This document shows, in pieces, positions 26,673 through 35,673 of a DNA stretch of 64,000 bases. Under the pieces are notes generated by a model. The model saw only the letters and a program-made list of their open reading frames with translations, searched no databases and was not told where the DNA came from. Within the stretch, counting starts at the first letter, position 1. Each line of letters begins with the position of its first letter. Source of the DNA: Paenibacillus sp. FSL R5-0517 (GTDB lineage: Bacteria; Bacillota; Bacilli; Paenibacillales; Paenibacillaceae); contig NZ_CP150235.1 in the NCBI RefSeq assembly GCF_037974355.1, positions 3,162,001-3,226,000 on the forward strand, written 5' to 3'. The translations under genes were made by a program, and so were the position numbers.

Positions 26673-27437
26673 ATGGGAGTTGATAAATTGCAGCCATTAA
26701 GAAGCAAGTGGTTAAAAACAAAATTGATTATTAATAATGAATCTATTAAACCGTTTATCCCAGACACACAGAAATATAACAAAACGAATCTGAAATTTAT
26801 GATCAGCAAGTATGGAATGGTCTATATTAAACCTGAGAGAGGTACTTTCGGGATGGGTGTCATTAAGGCTGAAATGGAAGATCATCAACATTTTGTCTAT
26901 CAGCATGATCAAAAACGTCTGACTTTTAACAGCTTTGAATCGTTCTATACCAGTCTGACACGTTTGGTGAATAAAAGAAGCTATCTGATTCAGAGAGGAA
27001 TCCATCTTCTTAAGCACAATAACAGACGTTTTGACATCCGAGTCATGATACAGCTAAGCCCGACCAAGCAATGGGAAGCTACCGGAATCATCGGCCGACT
27101 GGGTCATCCAAAGAAAATCGTAACCAATTATCATAGTGGTGGTACACCGATGGATATTCACAAGCTGCTACAATCACATGCATCCACTAAACGTAGGAAT
27201 GAACTGGTTAAGGAGATGAATGAGCTTAGCCTGCGCATAGCTCGTCATATGAAAAAAAAGTACTCGTATCTAATGCAAATTGGTGTAGATATCGGCCTTG
27301 ATCATAGTCTGAAACCCTGGATTATTGAGGTAAATGTCAAACCCGACCCATATATATTCAATCAATTAAAAGACAAGACAATGTATCGCAAGGTAATACG
27401 ATTTTACCGCCATGCTGTGCCCAAAAAAACAGAATAA
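26673..27437 (+). CDS. YheC/YheD-family ATP-grasp protein (spore coat associated)
   Basis: The protein of about 254 residues is an ATP-grasp enzyme of the YheC/D family, whose Bacillus members are endospore coat-associated. Recognisable parts are GMVYIKPERGTFGMGVIKAE (nucleotide-binding lid), RFDIRVMIQLS, and the metal-binding WIIEVNVKPDP. An AAGGAAG box ten bases upstream favours the ATG at 26673; ATGs at 26664 and 26613 are in frame. The substrate ligated is unknown. It sits divergently from the glycosyltransferase/ManC-like pair. Confidence 0.8.
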   Translation: MGVDKLQPLRSKWLKTKLIINNESIKPFIPDTQKYNKTNLKFMISKYGMVYIKPERGTFGMGVIKAEMEDHQHFVYQHDQKRLTFNSFESFYTSLTRLVNKRSYLIQRGIHLLKHNNRRFDIRVMIQLSPTKQWEATGIIGRLGHPKKIVTNYHSGGTPMDIHKLLQSHASTKRRNELVKEMNELSLRIARHMKKKYSYLMQIGVDIGLDHSLKPWIIEVNVKPDPYIFNQLKDKTMYRKVIRFYRHAVPKKTE

Positions 27438-27485
27438 CCGACCGGACTTTTCATAGAAATGGCTGGAGAAGGTTTCAAGTTCAAG

Positions 27486-27511
27486 AGTCGCCAATGTGGC
27501 GACTTTTTTTG
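27486..27511 (+). terminator. Intrinsic terminator, GTCGCC family
   Basis: AGTCGCCA (27486-27493) pairs perfectly with TGGCGACT (27497-27504) around an ATG triloop, with seven T residues after. Confidence 0.9.
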
Positions 27512-27635
27512 TTGATCTGCGTTTTAGGGTCGGAATAATGCATCTCATCCTAATTCGACACTGAAACCTATGCTAAAATAGTATATTCGAGAGTGAAATT
27601 CAGAGTCGATGTTGATGAAAGGCGGATGTCCCTCC

Positions 27636-28376
27636 ATGTTTAATATTGCAATCTGTGATGACGAGCAGCAGCAGCGAGATCGTGTGAAATCAATGCTGGT
27701 CTCCTTATCTCTAAAAACCAATTTTGATTTTCAAATTAGCCTATTCACATCTGGAGAACAACTGCTCTCACACTACAGAGAGGTTGGGGATACATTTCAT
27801 ATTCTCATCTTGGATGTGGAGATGGGTGGAATGAACGGAATCCAGACCGCTAAAGAGATCAGGAATATGAAGTTTCTGGATGTACAGATTATGTTCTTGA
27901 CCAGTTACCCGGAATACATGGTGGAGAGCTTCGATGTCATCACTTTTCAATATCTGATCAAGCCAATACAGCCGCAAGTTTTCGAGGAGAAGATGATTAA
28001 GCTGTGTCAATATTTTCAGGCATTGGAGAAAAAGTATGTGCTGATCAAGTCAGACTATGATGAATTGCTGCTGAAATATGATGACATCCTCTGGATGGAG
28101 GTCGTCAAAAGCTTAACGATCAAGAACAAGTTGAATGTGGTGACACGAGAAAATGTGCATGAGACCAAAGGTGTTTTATCCAGCTATGCTTCCGGTTTGA
28201 AAGACCATGGTTTTTTACAGATTCATCGCTCGATTATCATTAATTTGATGCACGTGCAGAAGTTTTCCGGTACTCAAGTCGTTATGTTAAATGGGACGGA
28301 GCTGCCCATAGGCAGATCCAAGATTAAGGAAGTCAAGGATGCCTATACCAAATACATGATTATGAGGGTTCAGTAA
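27636..28376 (+). CDS. LytTR-family response regulator
   Basis: The 246-residue protein has a receiver domain with acidic pocket CDDE and phosphoacceptor Asp60 in ILILDVEMGG, followed by a LytTR DNA-binding domain (ILWMEVVKSLTIKN, then LKDHGFLQIHRSIIINL). AgrA and VirR share this architecture. The frame starts earlier at 27609, but an AGGCGG box at 27620-27625 supports the ATG at 27636. Its stop is immediately followed by the kinase gene (TAAATG), so they form a two-component pair. Confidence 0.92.
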   Translation: MFNIAICDDEQQQRDRVKSMLVSLSLKTNFDFQISLFTSGEQLLSHYREVGDTFHILILDVEMGGMNGIQTAKEIRNMKFLDVQIMFLTSYPEYMVESFDVITFQYLIKPIQPQVFEEKMIKLCQYFQALEKKYVLIKSDYDELLLKYDDILWMEVVKSLTIKNKLNVVTRENVHETKGVLSSYASGLKDHGFLQIHRSIIINLMHVQKFSGTQVVMLNGTELPIGRSKIKEVKDAYTKYMIMRVQ

Positions 28377-29678
28377 ATGGACATGTATATGATGTTTTCT
28401 ATCATCTTCGTGACCTTACTTATGGCTTTCCAGGCAAATTTTTATTTTGACTCTGTGTTGGGGAAGTCCAAGCGGAAGCCGCGTAGAGCAGTCTATTTCT
28501 TGGTATTTGTGCTGTTGGATTACTTTTATTTGGCAACTTCCTTCTCCGACCTCGTTTCGACAGCGATTGCCCTAGTATTAATCTTCAGTCTGGCACTATC
28601 CTATGATGTGGAGCTTAAAATCAAGCTTGTGTTTACCATCCTGTATGGGGTTCTGATTACAATGGCGAATACGATAGCTGTATATATTCTAGGCGTTTTG
28701 GAATCCACAGGAGACTTCATCTCATGGGAACAGTTCAATGGTGAAAATCACTGGATTCTCTCCAAGGTGATGCTGCTTGGTTGCAGTATCATGTTCATTG
28801 TTATTCAAATTGTACGTCTAGTCGCGAAACGCAGAGGTTTTGCTGTGCATTATCGTTATTATTTGTTGTTTCTCATTGTGCCGATAATTACGATCTATCA
28901 GATCAATGTGGCCTCCATCTATAGTGAAAAAAACATTTTCTACGTCTTTTCTGTACTAGGCTCTCTATTTCTCAATGTATTCATTGTTTATGTATTTGAT
29001 AATATGGTGGAAAAAGCACAGCTCACGCATGAAAATACCCAGTTACAGCGTCAGATGGATTACCAGGATGCCAATTATGAGAAGACCGTTCATAGTTTTA
29101 AAAATATTAAAAGCATCATCCATGATATCAATCAGCAATTTTTGTATATAGATGAATGCATCAAACGTAACGAACTGGTGGCTGCTGGTGACCATATCCA
29201 GTCTACATTGAATACCATTGAAGGTGCGTATCAGCGGGTGAATTCCGGCAATCTGGTCATTGATGCTCTTGTTACAAATACCCTGGCTATGGGGCAGGCA
29301 AACGGAATCAAAATCGACACCAAAATCCAACTCCACTCGCAACATATCCAAATCGATCGTTATGATCTGTGCGTGGTGCTTGGTAACATGCTCGATAACG
29401 CAATTGAAGCCTCCAAGAAGGTTAGACAGGCGGAGGATCGATATGTCCTTATTGCACTTCACTCCACATCATCTGCACTTGTCATTCAGATTATGAATCA
29501 TGTAGAGAAACCGATCGTTGAGTTGAAAAGTGAAAAGCCAAATCCCGAGTACCATGGCATCGGTCTAACCAATATCTCGAGAATATGCGAGAAATATGGC
29601 GGACATATGAGTATTGAACATCCGTCTCGGAAGTTTAACAACATGGTCGTGCTTCCGTTTCACACCGACAATCCCTGA
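28377..29678 (+). CDS. GHKL sensor histidine kinase (AgrC-like), partner of the LytTR regulator
   Basis: The 433-residue kinase has about six membrane helices (residues 1-210), a coiled linker (AQLTHENTQLQRQMDYQDANYEKTVHSFKNI), the phosphoacceptor His in SIIHDINQQ and a GHKL ATPase domain with N box LGNMLDNAIEAS and G box HGIGLTNISRICEKYGG. This is the AgrC / CitA-like class that senses peptides or membrane signals. No autoinducer peptide gene is visible next to it. GAGGG before the preceding stop serves as ribosome site. Confidence 0.92.
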   Translation: MDMYMMFSIIFVTLLMAFQANFYFDSVLGKSKRKPRRAVYFLVFVLLDYFYLATSFSDLVSTAIALVLIFSLALSYDVELKIKLVFTILYGVLITMANTIAVYILGVLESTGDFISWEQFNGENHWILSKVMLLGCSIMFIVIQIVRLVAKRRGFAVHYRYYLLFLIVPIITIYQINVASIYSEKNIFYVFSVLGSLFLNVFIVYVFDNMVEKAQLTHENTQLQRQMDYQDANYEKTVHSFKNIKSIIHDINQQFLYIDECIKRNELVAAGDHIQSTLNTIEGAYQRVNSGNLVIDALVTNTLAMGQANGIKIDTKIQLHSQHIQIDRYDLCVVLGNMLDNAIEASKKVRQAEDRYVLIALHSTSSALVIQIMNHVEKPIVELKSEKPNPEYHGIGLTNISRICEKYGGHMSIEHPSRKFNNMVVLPFHTDNP

Positions 29679-29704
29679 ACATACCGTTCGGGGATTGTTT
29701 TTTT
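29668..29704 (+). terminator. Intrinsic terminator of the two-component operon
   Basis: Arms 29668-29680 and 29686-29698 pair over 13 positions with one G-U, followed by seven T residues. The left arm begins inside the last codons of the kinase gene. Confidence 0.9.
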
Positions 29705-29789
29705 CCATTCAGGGTCCAATTGCGTTCGATCTGTCATTTACCGGATATGATGAATTCATTCATAAGAACATTTGAGGGAGGACATTGGG

Positions 29790-31841
29790 ATGAAAAAATT
29801 AATTAGTCTTTTATGTACAGCCGTGATTGTAATTACGCCGATGACAGATGTCAGCGCAAAGGAGAATACCAGTACAACGATTGAGACACGGGCGGAGCAG
29901 ATCGCCACGGAGATGGTGCAAAACTATGGTGTCACCAGTGTACAATATGCGATCAGGGACGAAGGGAAACTCATTTTATCAGATAGTGTTGGATTGCACG
30001 ACAAGGCATCACAAAAACCAATAGACAAGGAAAGCATGTATGGCATAGGTTCGGTTAGCAAAATGGTTGTTACGGCAGCCGCCATGAAGCTGGTTGATTC
30101 CGGCAAAATAGATCTGGATGAGCCGCTTACTTCGTATATCAAAGACTTTAAGATGGCAGATCCGCGATATACTCAAATCACACCGCGCATGTTGATGAAT
30201 CATTCATCCGGTCTTTACGGTACACATTATGGAAACAGTATGTTGTTTGACGATAATGACACCCGCAATCATGACGAGCTATTACTCAAACTCCAGTCCG
30301 AAAAACTGAAATCCAAGCCGGGAGCCTATTCTGTCTACTGCAATGATGGCTTCCAGTTGCTGGAGCTTATGGTGGAACGGGTGAGTGGGTTATCCTACAG
30401 CGAATATATCGACCAGTACATCAGCGAGCCACTGAAGTTGGAATCAACGAAGACGCCAATGGATGACTTTGATAGAAAAAAGTTATCTGAGACCTATTGG
30501 CCAACACTTGCAATGAAGATGCCAACCGAAAATGCAAACATTATCGGTACAGGCGGAGTGTACTCCACCGCAGAGGAGTTGAGTCAATTCGGAGAGGTTT
30601 TGATGGGGAATAGACCGGATATTCTGTCCGAATCTGCTGTGAAGGCCATGCAAGCTCATGAATATCGTAAGGGCATCTGGGTATCAGATGAGCAAAATAC
30701 GATCAATTATGGCTTGGGGTGGGATGCGGTGGATCTTGCACCGTTCAGCGATTATGGGGTTACCGCACTTGCCAAAGGCGGAGATACCATGATGTATCAT
30801 GCCGTGTTAATCACGATACCTGAACATGATATTTCAATGGCGGTCTTATCTTCCGGTGGATCTTCCGTTTACAATCAGATGTTTGCCAGCAAAGTGCTAC
30901 TGGAAGTTCTGGCGGATCAAGGTATTATTGACAAGGTGAAGCCCGATCAGACCTTCTCGTCACCCGATAAAGTGAAGATGCCCACAGAATTAAGCACGTA
31001 CTCCGGTCTCTACGGTACGGTAGGAGAGACGTTGGATATAAAGATCGAGGATGACGAGTTCAAATTGCCTGCATTGCTGGGTGGAATTATTCCAGAGCAG
31101 AACTATGTGTACACAGGTGATGAACATTTTACAAGTACAGATGGCAGCGTGAAAGCCAGTTTTGTGAAGGAACGTAATGACAAGGTGTATGTTAAAGTTC
31201 AGGCCGTGATAACGTTACCTGGGATAGGCCAAACCGTAATGAACACGTATGATTATCAAAAACTGGATCAACATGCGCTGGACGCAACAACAAAAGAGAA
31301 ATGGACAGCTCGTGACGGCTCGAAATATTACGCACTGGATGAAAAAATAACATCGATCTTTTATCTGCTTCCATCGATGCTGATCAAAAATCTGTCTGTT
31401 GATGCCCAAAATGGTTACGCCAATGGCACGGAAATCTTGGATGCGAATAATGCGAAGAACATCGCCCAGATTCCTGTGATGAACGGAAGAGATGCTTTCG
31501 ATCTACAATTTTACACGAAAAATGGTGCCGAGATTTTGATCCAGGATGGGCAGGAATACATTGCAGAGGATGCAATTACGCCAATCTTTGGTGGAAAAAA
31601 AGGAATTACGACTATCCCGGCTAATGGTCAAGCAAGGTGGTATGCCATCGATTCCCGATCGGCGAACAAATCCATCACGGTGAATTCTCCGAACAGCGGA
31701 GGTTACGCAGTGTATGATGATCAAGGAGTAGTGGTTGATTTCTCTGTAGCAACCAATCAGGAATCAACGAAGCTCCCGAAAAGTGGTTTTATCGTTTTTG
31801 GTGGCAACGCCGGTGATGTATTCCAGATTGAATTAAAGTAA
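29790..31841 (+). CDS. Secreted class C beta-lactamase-family serine hydrolase
   Basis: The 683-residue protein has a signal peptide (to DVSA, about residue 23) and a penicillin-binding / class C serine hydrolase domain with SVSK (Ser88, Lys91) and the tyrosine motif YCN. The third motif is poorly defined (LAKGGD). About 300 residues follow the hydrolase domain and look like beta-rich accessory domains. The frame opens at a TTG at 29772, but GAGGGAGG points to the ATG at 29790. It may be controlled by the two-component system directly upstream and could act on D-amino-acid peptides of the wall or environment. Confidence 0.88.
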   Translation: MKKLISLLCTAVIVITPMTDVSAKENTSTTIETRAEQIATEMVQNYGVTSVQYAIRDEGKLILSDSVGLHDKASQKPIDKESMYGIGSVSKMVVTAAAMKLVDSGKIDLDEPLTSYIKDFKMADPRYTQITPRMLMNHSSGLYGTHYGNSMLFDDNDTRNHDELLLKLQSEKLKSKPGAYSVYCNDGFQLLELMVERVSGLSYSEYIDQYISEPLKLESTKTPMDDFDRKKLSETYWPTLAMKMPTENANIIGTGGVYSTAEELSQFGEVLMGNRPDILSESAVKAMQAHEYRKGIWVSDEQNTINYGLGWDAVDLAPFSDYGVTALAKGGDTMMYHAVLITIPEHDISMAVLSSGGSSVYNQMFASKVLLEVLADQGIIDKVKPDQTFSSPDKVKMPTELSTYSGLYGTVGETLDIKIEDDEFKLPALLGGIIPEQNYVYTGDEHFTSTDGSVKASFVKERNDKVYVKVQAVITLPGIGQTVMNTYDYQKLDQHALDATTKEKWTARDGSKYYALDEKITSIFYLLPSMLIKNLSVDAQNGYANGTEILDANNAKNIAQIPVMNGRDAFDLQFYTKNGAEILIQDGQEYIAEDAITPIFGGKKGITTIPANGQARWYAIDSRSANKSITVNSPNSGGYAVYDDQGVVVDFSVATNQESTKLPKSGFIVFGGNAGDVFQIELK

Positions 31842-31904
31842 AGCAGGGACCTCATTACAAAATCACGTTCCCAACGTTGTCACATAACTAATGTCGTATT
31901 CAGG

Positions 31905-31927
31905 AAGTCGCCAACTGGCGGCTTTTT
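31905..31927 (+). terminator. Intrinsic terminator, GTCGCC family
   Basis: AAGTCGCCA (31905-31913) pairs with TGGCGGCTT (31916-31924), with one U-G wobble, followed by T residues. Confidence 0.85.
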
Positions 31928-32033
31928 GATTTTTAGAATAATTTAACAATCGAGTAACTTTTCGGCCTCAATGCTCGTTATATTTTATGTAGTTATATAT
32001 TAGGCTCATTTATCACAGGAGGAATCACTTTCT

Positions 32034-33440
32034 ATGATCAATCGACATAAACGTCACACAATGAAGCATTATAAAAGAAGTGCAGGCAGACCCATCATTG
32101 CTGGTCTTACTGCCGGAATGCTGATGGTTCATGGAGTCAACGGCGTACTGCCATCTCAGGCACATGCTGAAGCATCGGATGTATCCATTCGTAACTGGTA
32201 TTCGTATCAGCGAATCACTGTACCTGAACTGAAACCTACTTGGACAGCAAATGTAGATAACTATTTGAATATGAATGAGACGTACATCGGAGCAAGTGCC
32301 ATTGCAGAAGAGGGCAAAGTATTCACGTTTGCTGGATCGAAGTTGGTGGCACTTGATGCGACAACAGGTAAAAGGCTCTGGACTTACGGCAAAGATCTGA
32401 CACCTTATATCACCTATCAAAGCGGCGTCCTTTACGGACTGACCAGTGATCATAAGCCTTATGCCTTGAATGCAAAAACAGGCAAAGCAAAATGGCAATC
32501 TGTCACATCCACCTGGATTGATACGGTTCAACGTACAGAAGTGTTGGTGCCAACAATGGATACGCTCTACGTGATTAAAGGAAGTACAACGTTTGCACTG
32601 GATATCAAGTCAGGCAAATTGCGTTGGTCGGCAGATGAACCATTAGGGGAAGGTCATGGTACTGAGTATCTGGAAGAAGCTAATGGTGTGGTGCTGAGAA
32701 CTTTTTTTGTTCAAGGAGCACTTACGTCCACTCAGCTTAATGCATACGACAAGAAAACAGGCAAGAAGCTATGGGGTCATTTTGGTCAGGGGGAGGCTCT
32801 TCAGATCAAAGACGGTCTTGTATATTCAGCGGATTACTATTCTCCAATGTTGGGAGATGATGACGAATCTTCGCCTGAACGCAAATGGAAAGTTAATGCG
32901 TACAACCTGAAGACGGGTGTGTTAAAAGGAAGTCAGGAATACACCTGGAAAATCCCTGGTGATCCACCGTATGAAAATGGGTATGGCGGAATTTTTACGA
33001 GTAAAGATAAACTATACATTTTGCAAGGGGATAAAATAGCCGAGTATTCATTGACTTCAACCAAGTCTGAACCCACGCCACTTCGAACTTTTCGTAGCCC
33101 TTATGGAGAAAATATGGTGTGGGTTGGCATTACACAGGAACGGTTGATCTTCAGAAACGCCAACACGGGAGAACTCACAGGCATTAAGCTGGCTAATGGT
33201 CAGGAGGTACAGTGGCATGGTGATGCCCCCGTTGCTCAGATCGATGTTTACGGTAAAGGAATGTATCGAGCGCAACGTAACGGCACCTTACTTGCACTCA
33301 ACACGATGACGGGGCAGCCTGCTTTTCGAGTCTCCACCGGTGGTGACCTGCACAACACGACGTTGAAGACAAACGGAATGATTATTATCCAGGCTGAAGG
33401 CAAACTTCTTGGCGTTAAGCTTCCAGCATCGCTGAAATAA
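32034..33440 (+). CDS. Secreted PQQ-type beta-propeller repeat protein
   Basis: The 468-residue exported protein (signal to SQAHA, about residue 46) contains repeated blades ending in the pattern TGK-x-LW or SGKLRW: TTGKRLWTYG, KTGKAKWQS, KSGKLRWSAD, KTGKKLWGHFG. This is the PQQ-like quinoprotein propeller fold, usually without cofactor in Firmicutes and used as scaffold or binding platform. AGGAGG lies ten bases before the ATG. No enzyme partner is adjacent, so the role is unknown. Confidence 0.85.
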   Translation: MINRHKRHTMKHYKRSAGRPIIAGLTAGMLMVHGVNGVLPSQAHAEASDVSIRNWYSYQRITVPELKPTWTANVDNYLNMNETYIGASAIAEEGKVFTFAGSKLVALDATTGKRLWTYGKDLTPYITYQSGVLYGLTSDHKPYALNAKTGKAKWQSVTSTWIDTVQRTEVLVPTMDTLYVIKGSTTFALDIKSGKLRWSADEPLGEGHGTEYLEEANGVVLRTFFVQGALTSTQLNAYDKKTGKKLWGHFGQGEALQIKDGLVYSADYYSPMLGDDDESSPERKWKVNAYNLKTGVLKGSQEYTWKIPGDPPYENGYGGIFTSKDKLYILQGDKIAEYSLTSTKSEPTPLRTFRSPYGENMVWVGITQERLIFRNANTGELTGIKLANGQEVQWHGDAPVAQIDVYGKGMYRAQRNGTLLALNTMTGQPAFRVSTGGDLHNTTLKTNGMIIIQAEGKLLGVKLPASLK

Positions 33441-33468
33441 TTGTTTCAGAATGAAAATTATAGGGAGA

Positions 33469-33514
33469 AGACCGGATCATGGCATAGCTTGCGCCTCTAA
33501 TCCGGTCTTTTTTA
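33469..33514. terminator. Bidirectional terminator between propeller gene and methyltransferase
   Basis: AGACCGGAT (33469-33477) and ATCCGGTCT (33500-33508) form a 9-bp stem with a T run on the + side. The minus gene ends four bases away. Confidence 0.75.
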
Positions 33515-34186
33515 TTTTTGCGCGTAAAATACTGCAAAGTCCAAGGATTTGTACATGCAATCAACCACAGGAAACCCCGCTTCTTCCAACCACATAAACT
33601 GATCCTCCAGCGTGGCATTGATATCCACCTTGCGTCTTTCGATCGAAGCCGAGATAGCTTCCTCAGACAAACCACTTTGTTGAATCGCTTCTAACCAGCG
33701 CTGGCGGTAATAAGTGTCCGTATCTGGAGTTCTTCCTTGAACCTGATCTGCGTTGATGAAACGACCACCTGGTTCTAACAGCTTATGTACAGTTTTAAAC
33801 ACCTTTTTCTTGTCAGCGTGGGTCAGATGGTGAATAGATAGGGAGGAAATAATCATATCGTAGGAACTGGTGAAGTCGTACTTAGAGTAATCCCCAACCA
33901 AGTACTCTACTTGTGTAGCATCAGCAAACCTTCGACGTGCCCCTTCGAGCATCTGATCACTGATGTCGATCAGGGTTAATCGTGCGTTGGGGTACTTTTG
34001 CAGGACCAATCCGGAGAGAAGGCCCGTTCCTGCACCCAGATCAAGAATACGTGGCGAATTAAGCGAACACTCCATTAGATTCAGAGCCATTCCATAAAAA
34101 TCATCAAAACAAGGGATAAGCTGTTTTCGCTGCACATCATAATCTTGGGCTACCTTATCGAACAGCTGCTTTACTGAGAGTTCCAT
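33512..34186 (-). CDS. Class I SAM-dependent methyltransferase
   Basis: The 224-residue protein has motif I ILDLGAGTGLLSGL, motif II-like TLIDIS and a post-motif MIISSLSIHHLTHADK, typical of UbiE/Tam-like small-molecule methyltransferases. The frame runs to 34216, but AAGGAG at 34197-34202 (minus strand) marks the ATG at 34186. It stands alone, divergent from the SDR at 34430, so no substrate can be proposed. Confidence 0.88.
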   Translation of the reverse strand: MELSVKQLFDKVAQDYDVQRKQLIPCFDDFYGMALNLMECSLNSPRILDLGAGTGLLSGLVLQKYPNARLTLIDISDQMLEGARRRFADATQVEYLVGDYSKYDFTSSYDMIISSLSIHHLTHADKKKVFKTVHKLLEPGGRFINADQVQGRTPDTDTYYRQRWLEAIQQSGLSEEAISASIERRKVDINATLEDQFMWLEEAGFPVVDCMYKSLDFAVFYAQK

Positions 34187-34299
34187 ATGCTCATCACTCC
34201 TTGAGGTTTTCTCCATAGTTTACAAACTGGAAGGAAACAAGGGAAATACCAATTATGGATAAGTTCATAGGCTGGAACTATGGGTTCCGAGTCAAAAGG

Positions 34300-34321
34300 T
34301 CGCCAACCGGCGGCTTTTTTC
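34300..34321 (+). terminator. Orphan intrinsic terminator, GTCGCC family
   Basis: GTCGCC (34300-34305) pairs with GGCGGC (34310-34315), followed by six T residues. It points along the + strand although no + strand gene ends between 33508 and here. It lies between divergent genes, 40 bases before the SDR promoter. Confidence 0.75.
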
Positions 34322-34360
34322 AGATTGAACGGAGATGTTAAGACGAATGATTCGCTGTAT

Positions 34361-34391
34361 TTGACCTAGAGTGTACTCTAAGGTGTAGACT
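34361..34391 (+). promoter_or_regulatory. MerR-type promoter with AdhR-like operator
   Basis: TTGACC (34361-34366) and TAGACT (34386-34391) are separated by 19 bases, the long spacer characteristic of MerR-activated promoters. The spacer carries the palindrome TAGAGT-GT-ACTCTA within 34365-34383. The same element occurs at the adhA promoter at 52382, next to an AdhR-like gene. Confidence 0.78.
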
Positions 34392-34429
34392 TGCATTAGA
34401 TAGAAACTATTTCAAAGGAGACGGATGAG

Positions 34430-35410
34430 ATGACACAAGAAGATACCTTTAAAACCTTACAACATAAAATTGGCTCAGGATTCGATCATCGGAGTACAAC
34501 AGAGGACGTATTAAGTAATATTGATCTGACAGGACAACTTGCTATTGTAACAGGGGGTTATTCCGGCCTGGGGTTGGAGACGACACGCGCACTCGTCCAA
34601 GCAGGGGCTCACGTCGTTGTGACGGCACGCCGGCCAGCTGTTGCCCAAGAAGCTCTATCCGGACTGTCCGGTGTGGAAATTGACGAACTGGATCTCGCGG
34701 ATCTCTCAAGTGTTCGTGCCTTTGCCGAGCGGTTTGTGGCGAGTGATCGCAACATCGACATGTTAATTCTCAATGCGGGCATCATGGCTTGTCCGGAGAC
34801 GCGTGTTGGTCCTGGATGGGAAGCTCAATTTGCAACCAATCACCTAGGCCACTTTGCATTGACTAATCTGTTATGGCCAGCACTTGCAAATCAGGGTGGC
34901 GCACGTGTTGTTTCCTTGGCATCAGCGGGACATCATTTCTCACCGATTCGTTGGGATGACATCCAGTTTGAGCATGATTATGAGAAATTCCCTGCCTATG
35001 GACAGTCCAAAACAGCAACCATTTTATTCAGCGTTGAGCTGGACAGACGTGGTGCTGAACAGGGAGTGCGTGCGTTCTCGGTTCATCCAGGTGGAATTAT
35101 GACGCCGTTGCAGCGTCATATGCCTAAAGATGAGATGATCGCATTGGGCTGGATTGATGAATCTGGACAAGTGGCCAATCCTGCATTCAAAACACTTGAA
35201 CAGGGGGCGGCAACGCAAGTCTGGGCAGCAACTTCTCCTCAGCTTGAGGGCAAAGGCGGTGTCTACTGCGAGGATTGTGACATCAGTGAAATGGCTCCTG
35301 AAGATGGAGGTTTCTATGGGGTGAAAGAATATGCGATAGATCCTGAGCAAGCTCTTCGTCTATGGAATCTGTCCGTAGAGCTGACGGATACGGATATCCC
35401 AACCACGTAA
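34430..35410 (+). CDS. Short-chain dehydrogenase (retinol-dehydrogenase-like SDR)
   Basis: The 326-residue enzyme has TGGYSGLG as cofactor motif (about residues 41-48), NAGIM, a catalytic Ser in SLASAGHH and YGQSK. It belongs to the WW-oxidoreductase/retinol dehydrogenase-like SDRs common in bacteria. AAAGGAG precedes the ATG. Its promoter carries an AdhR-type operator, so I infer induction by aldehydes or thiol-reactive electrophiles together with adhA. Confidence 0.9.
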   Translation: MTQEDTFKTLQHKIGSGFDHRSTTEDVLSNIDLTGQLAIVTGGYSGLGLETTRALVQAGAHVVVTARRPAVAQEALSGLSGVEIDELDLADLSSVRAFAERFVASDRNIDMLILNAGIMACPETRVGPGWEAQFATNHLGHFALTNLLWPALANQGGARVVSLASAGHHFSPIRWDDIQFEHDYEKFPAYGQSKTATILFSVELDRRGAEQGVRAFSVHPGGIMTPLQRHMPKDEMIALGWIDESGQVANPAFKTLEQGAATQVWAATSPQLEGKGGVYCEDCDISEMAPEDGGFYGVKEYAIDPEQALRLWNLSVELTDTDIPTT

Positions 35411-35449
35411 AACCTTGATTTACACAATAATTAAATTGAATTCACACTA

Positions 35450-35481
35450 AACGCTACTGAAGTTGTCAGTAGCGTTTTTTT
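35450..35481 (+). terminator. Intrinsic terminator of the SDR gene
   Basis: AACGCTACTGA (35450-35460) and TCAGTAGCGTT (35466-35476) form a perfect 11-bp stem with a T run. Confidence 0.92.
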
Positions 35482-35673
35482 ATTTTGCTCATACTATTTG
35501 AGAAAGTAACATCCCTCATGGTTAGGTGAATATCATATATCAGAACAGAGGGAAGAAAGGATACATTATACGGCTCAGTGAAGTGAAATAAATGTGATGG
35601 ATTGTAATGTGAGTGCTTTTCCATTTAAAATAGAGGAATCATGTTCTTTTTGAGAACGCAGGGAGAGAAAATC

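Noticed and set aside
32025..32531. 168-codon minus-strand frame opposite the propeller gene start
   Set aside because: It is antisense to a gene with signal peptide and repeats and a strong AGGAGG site.
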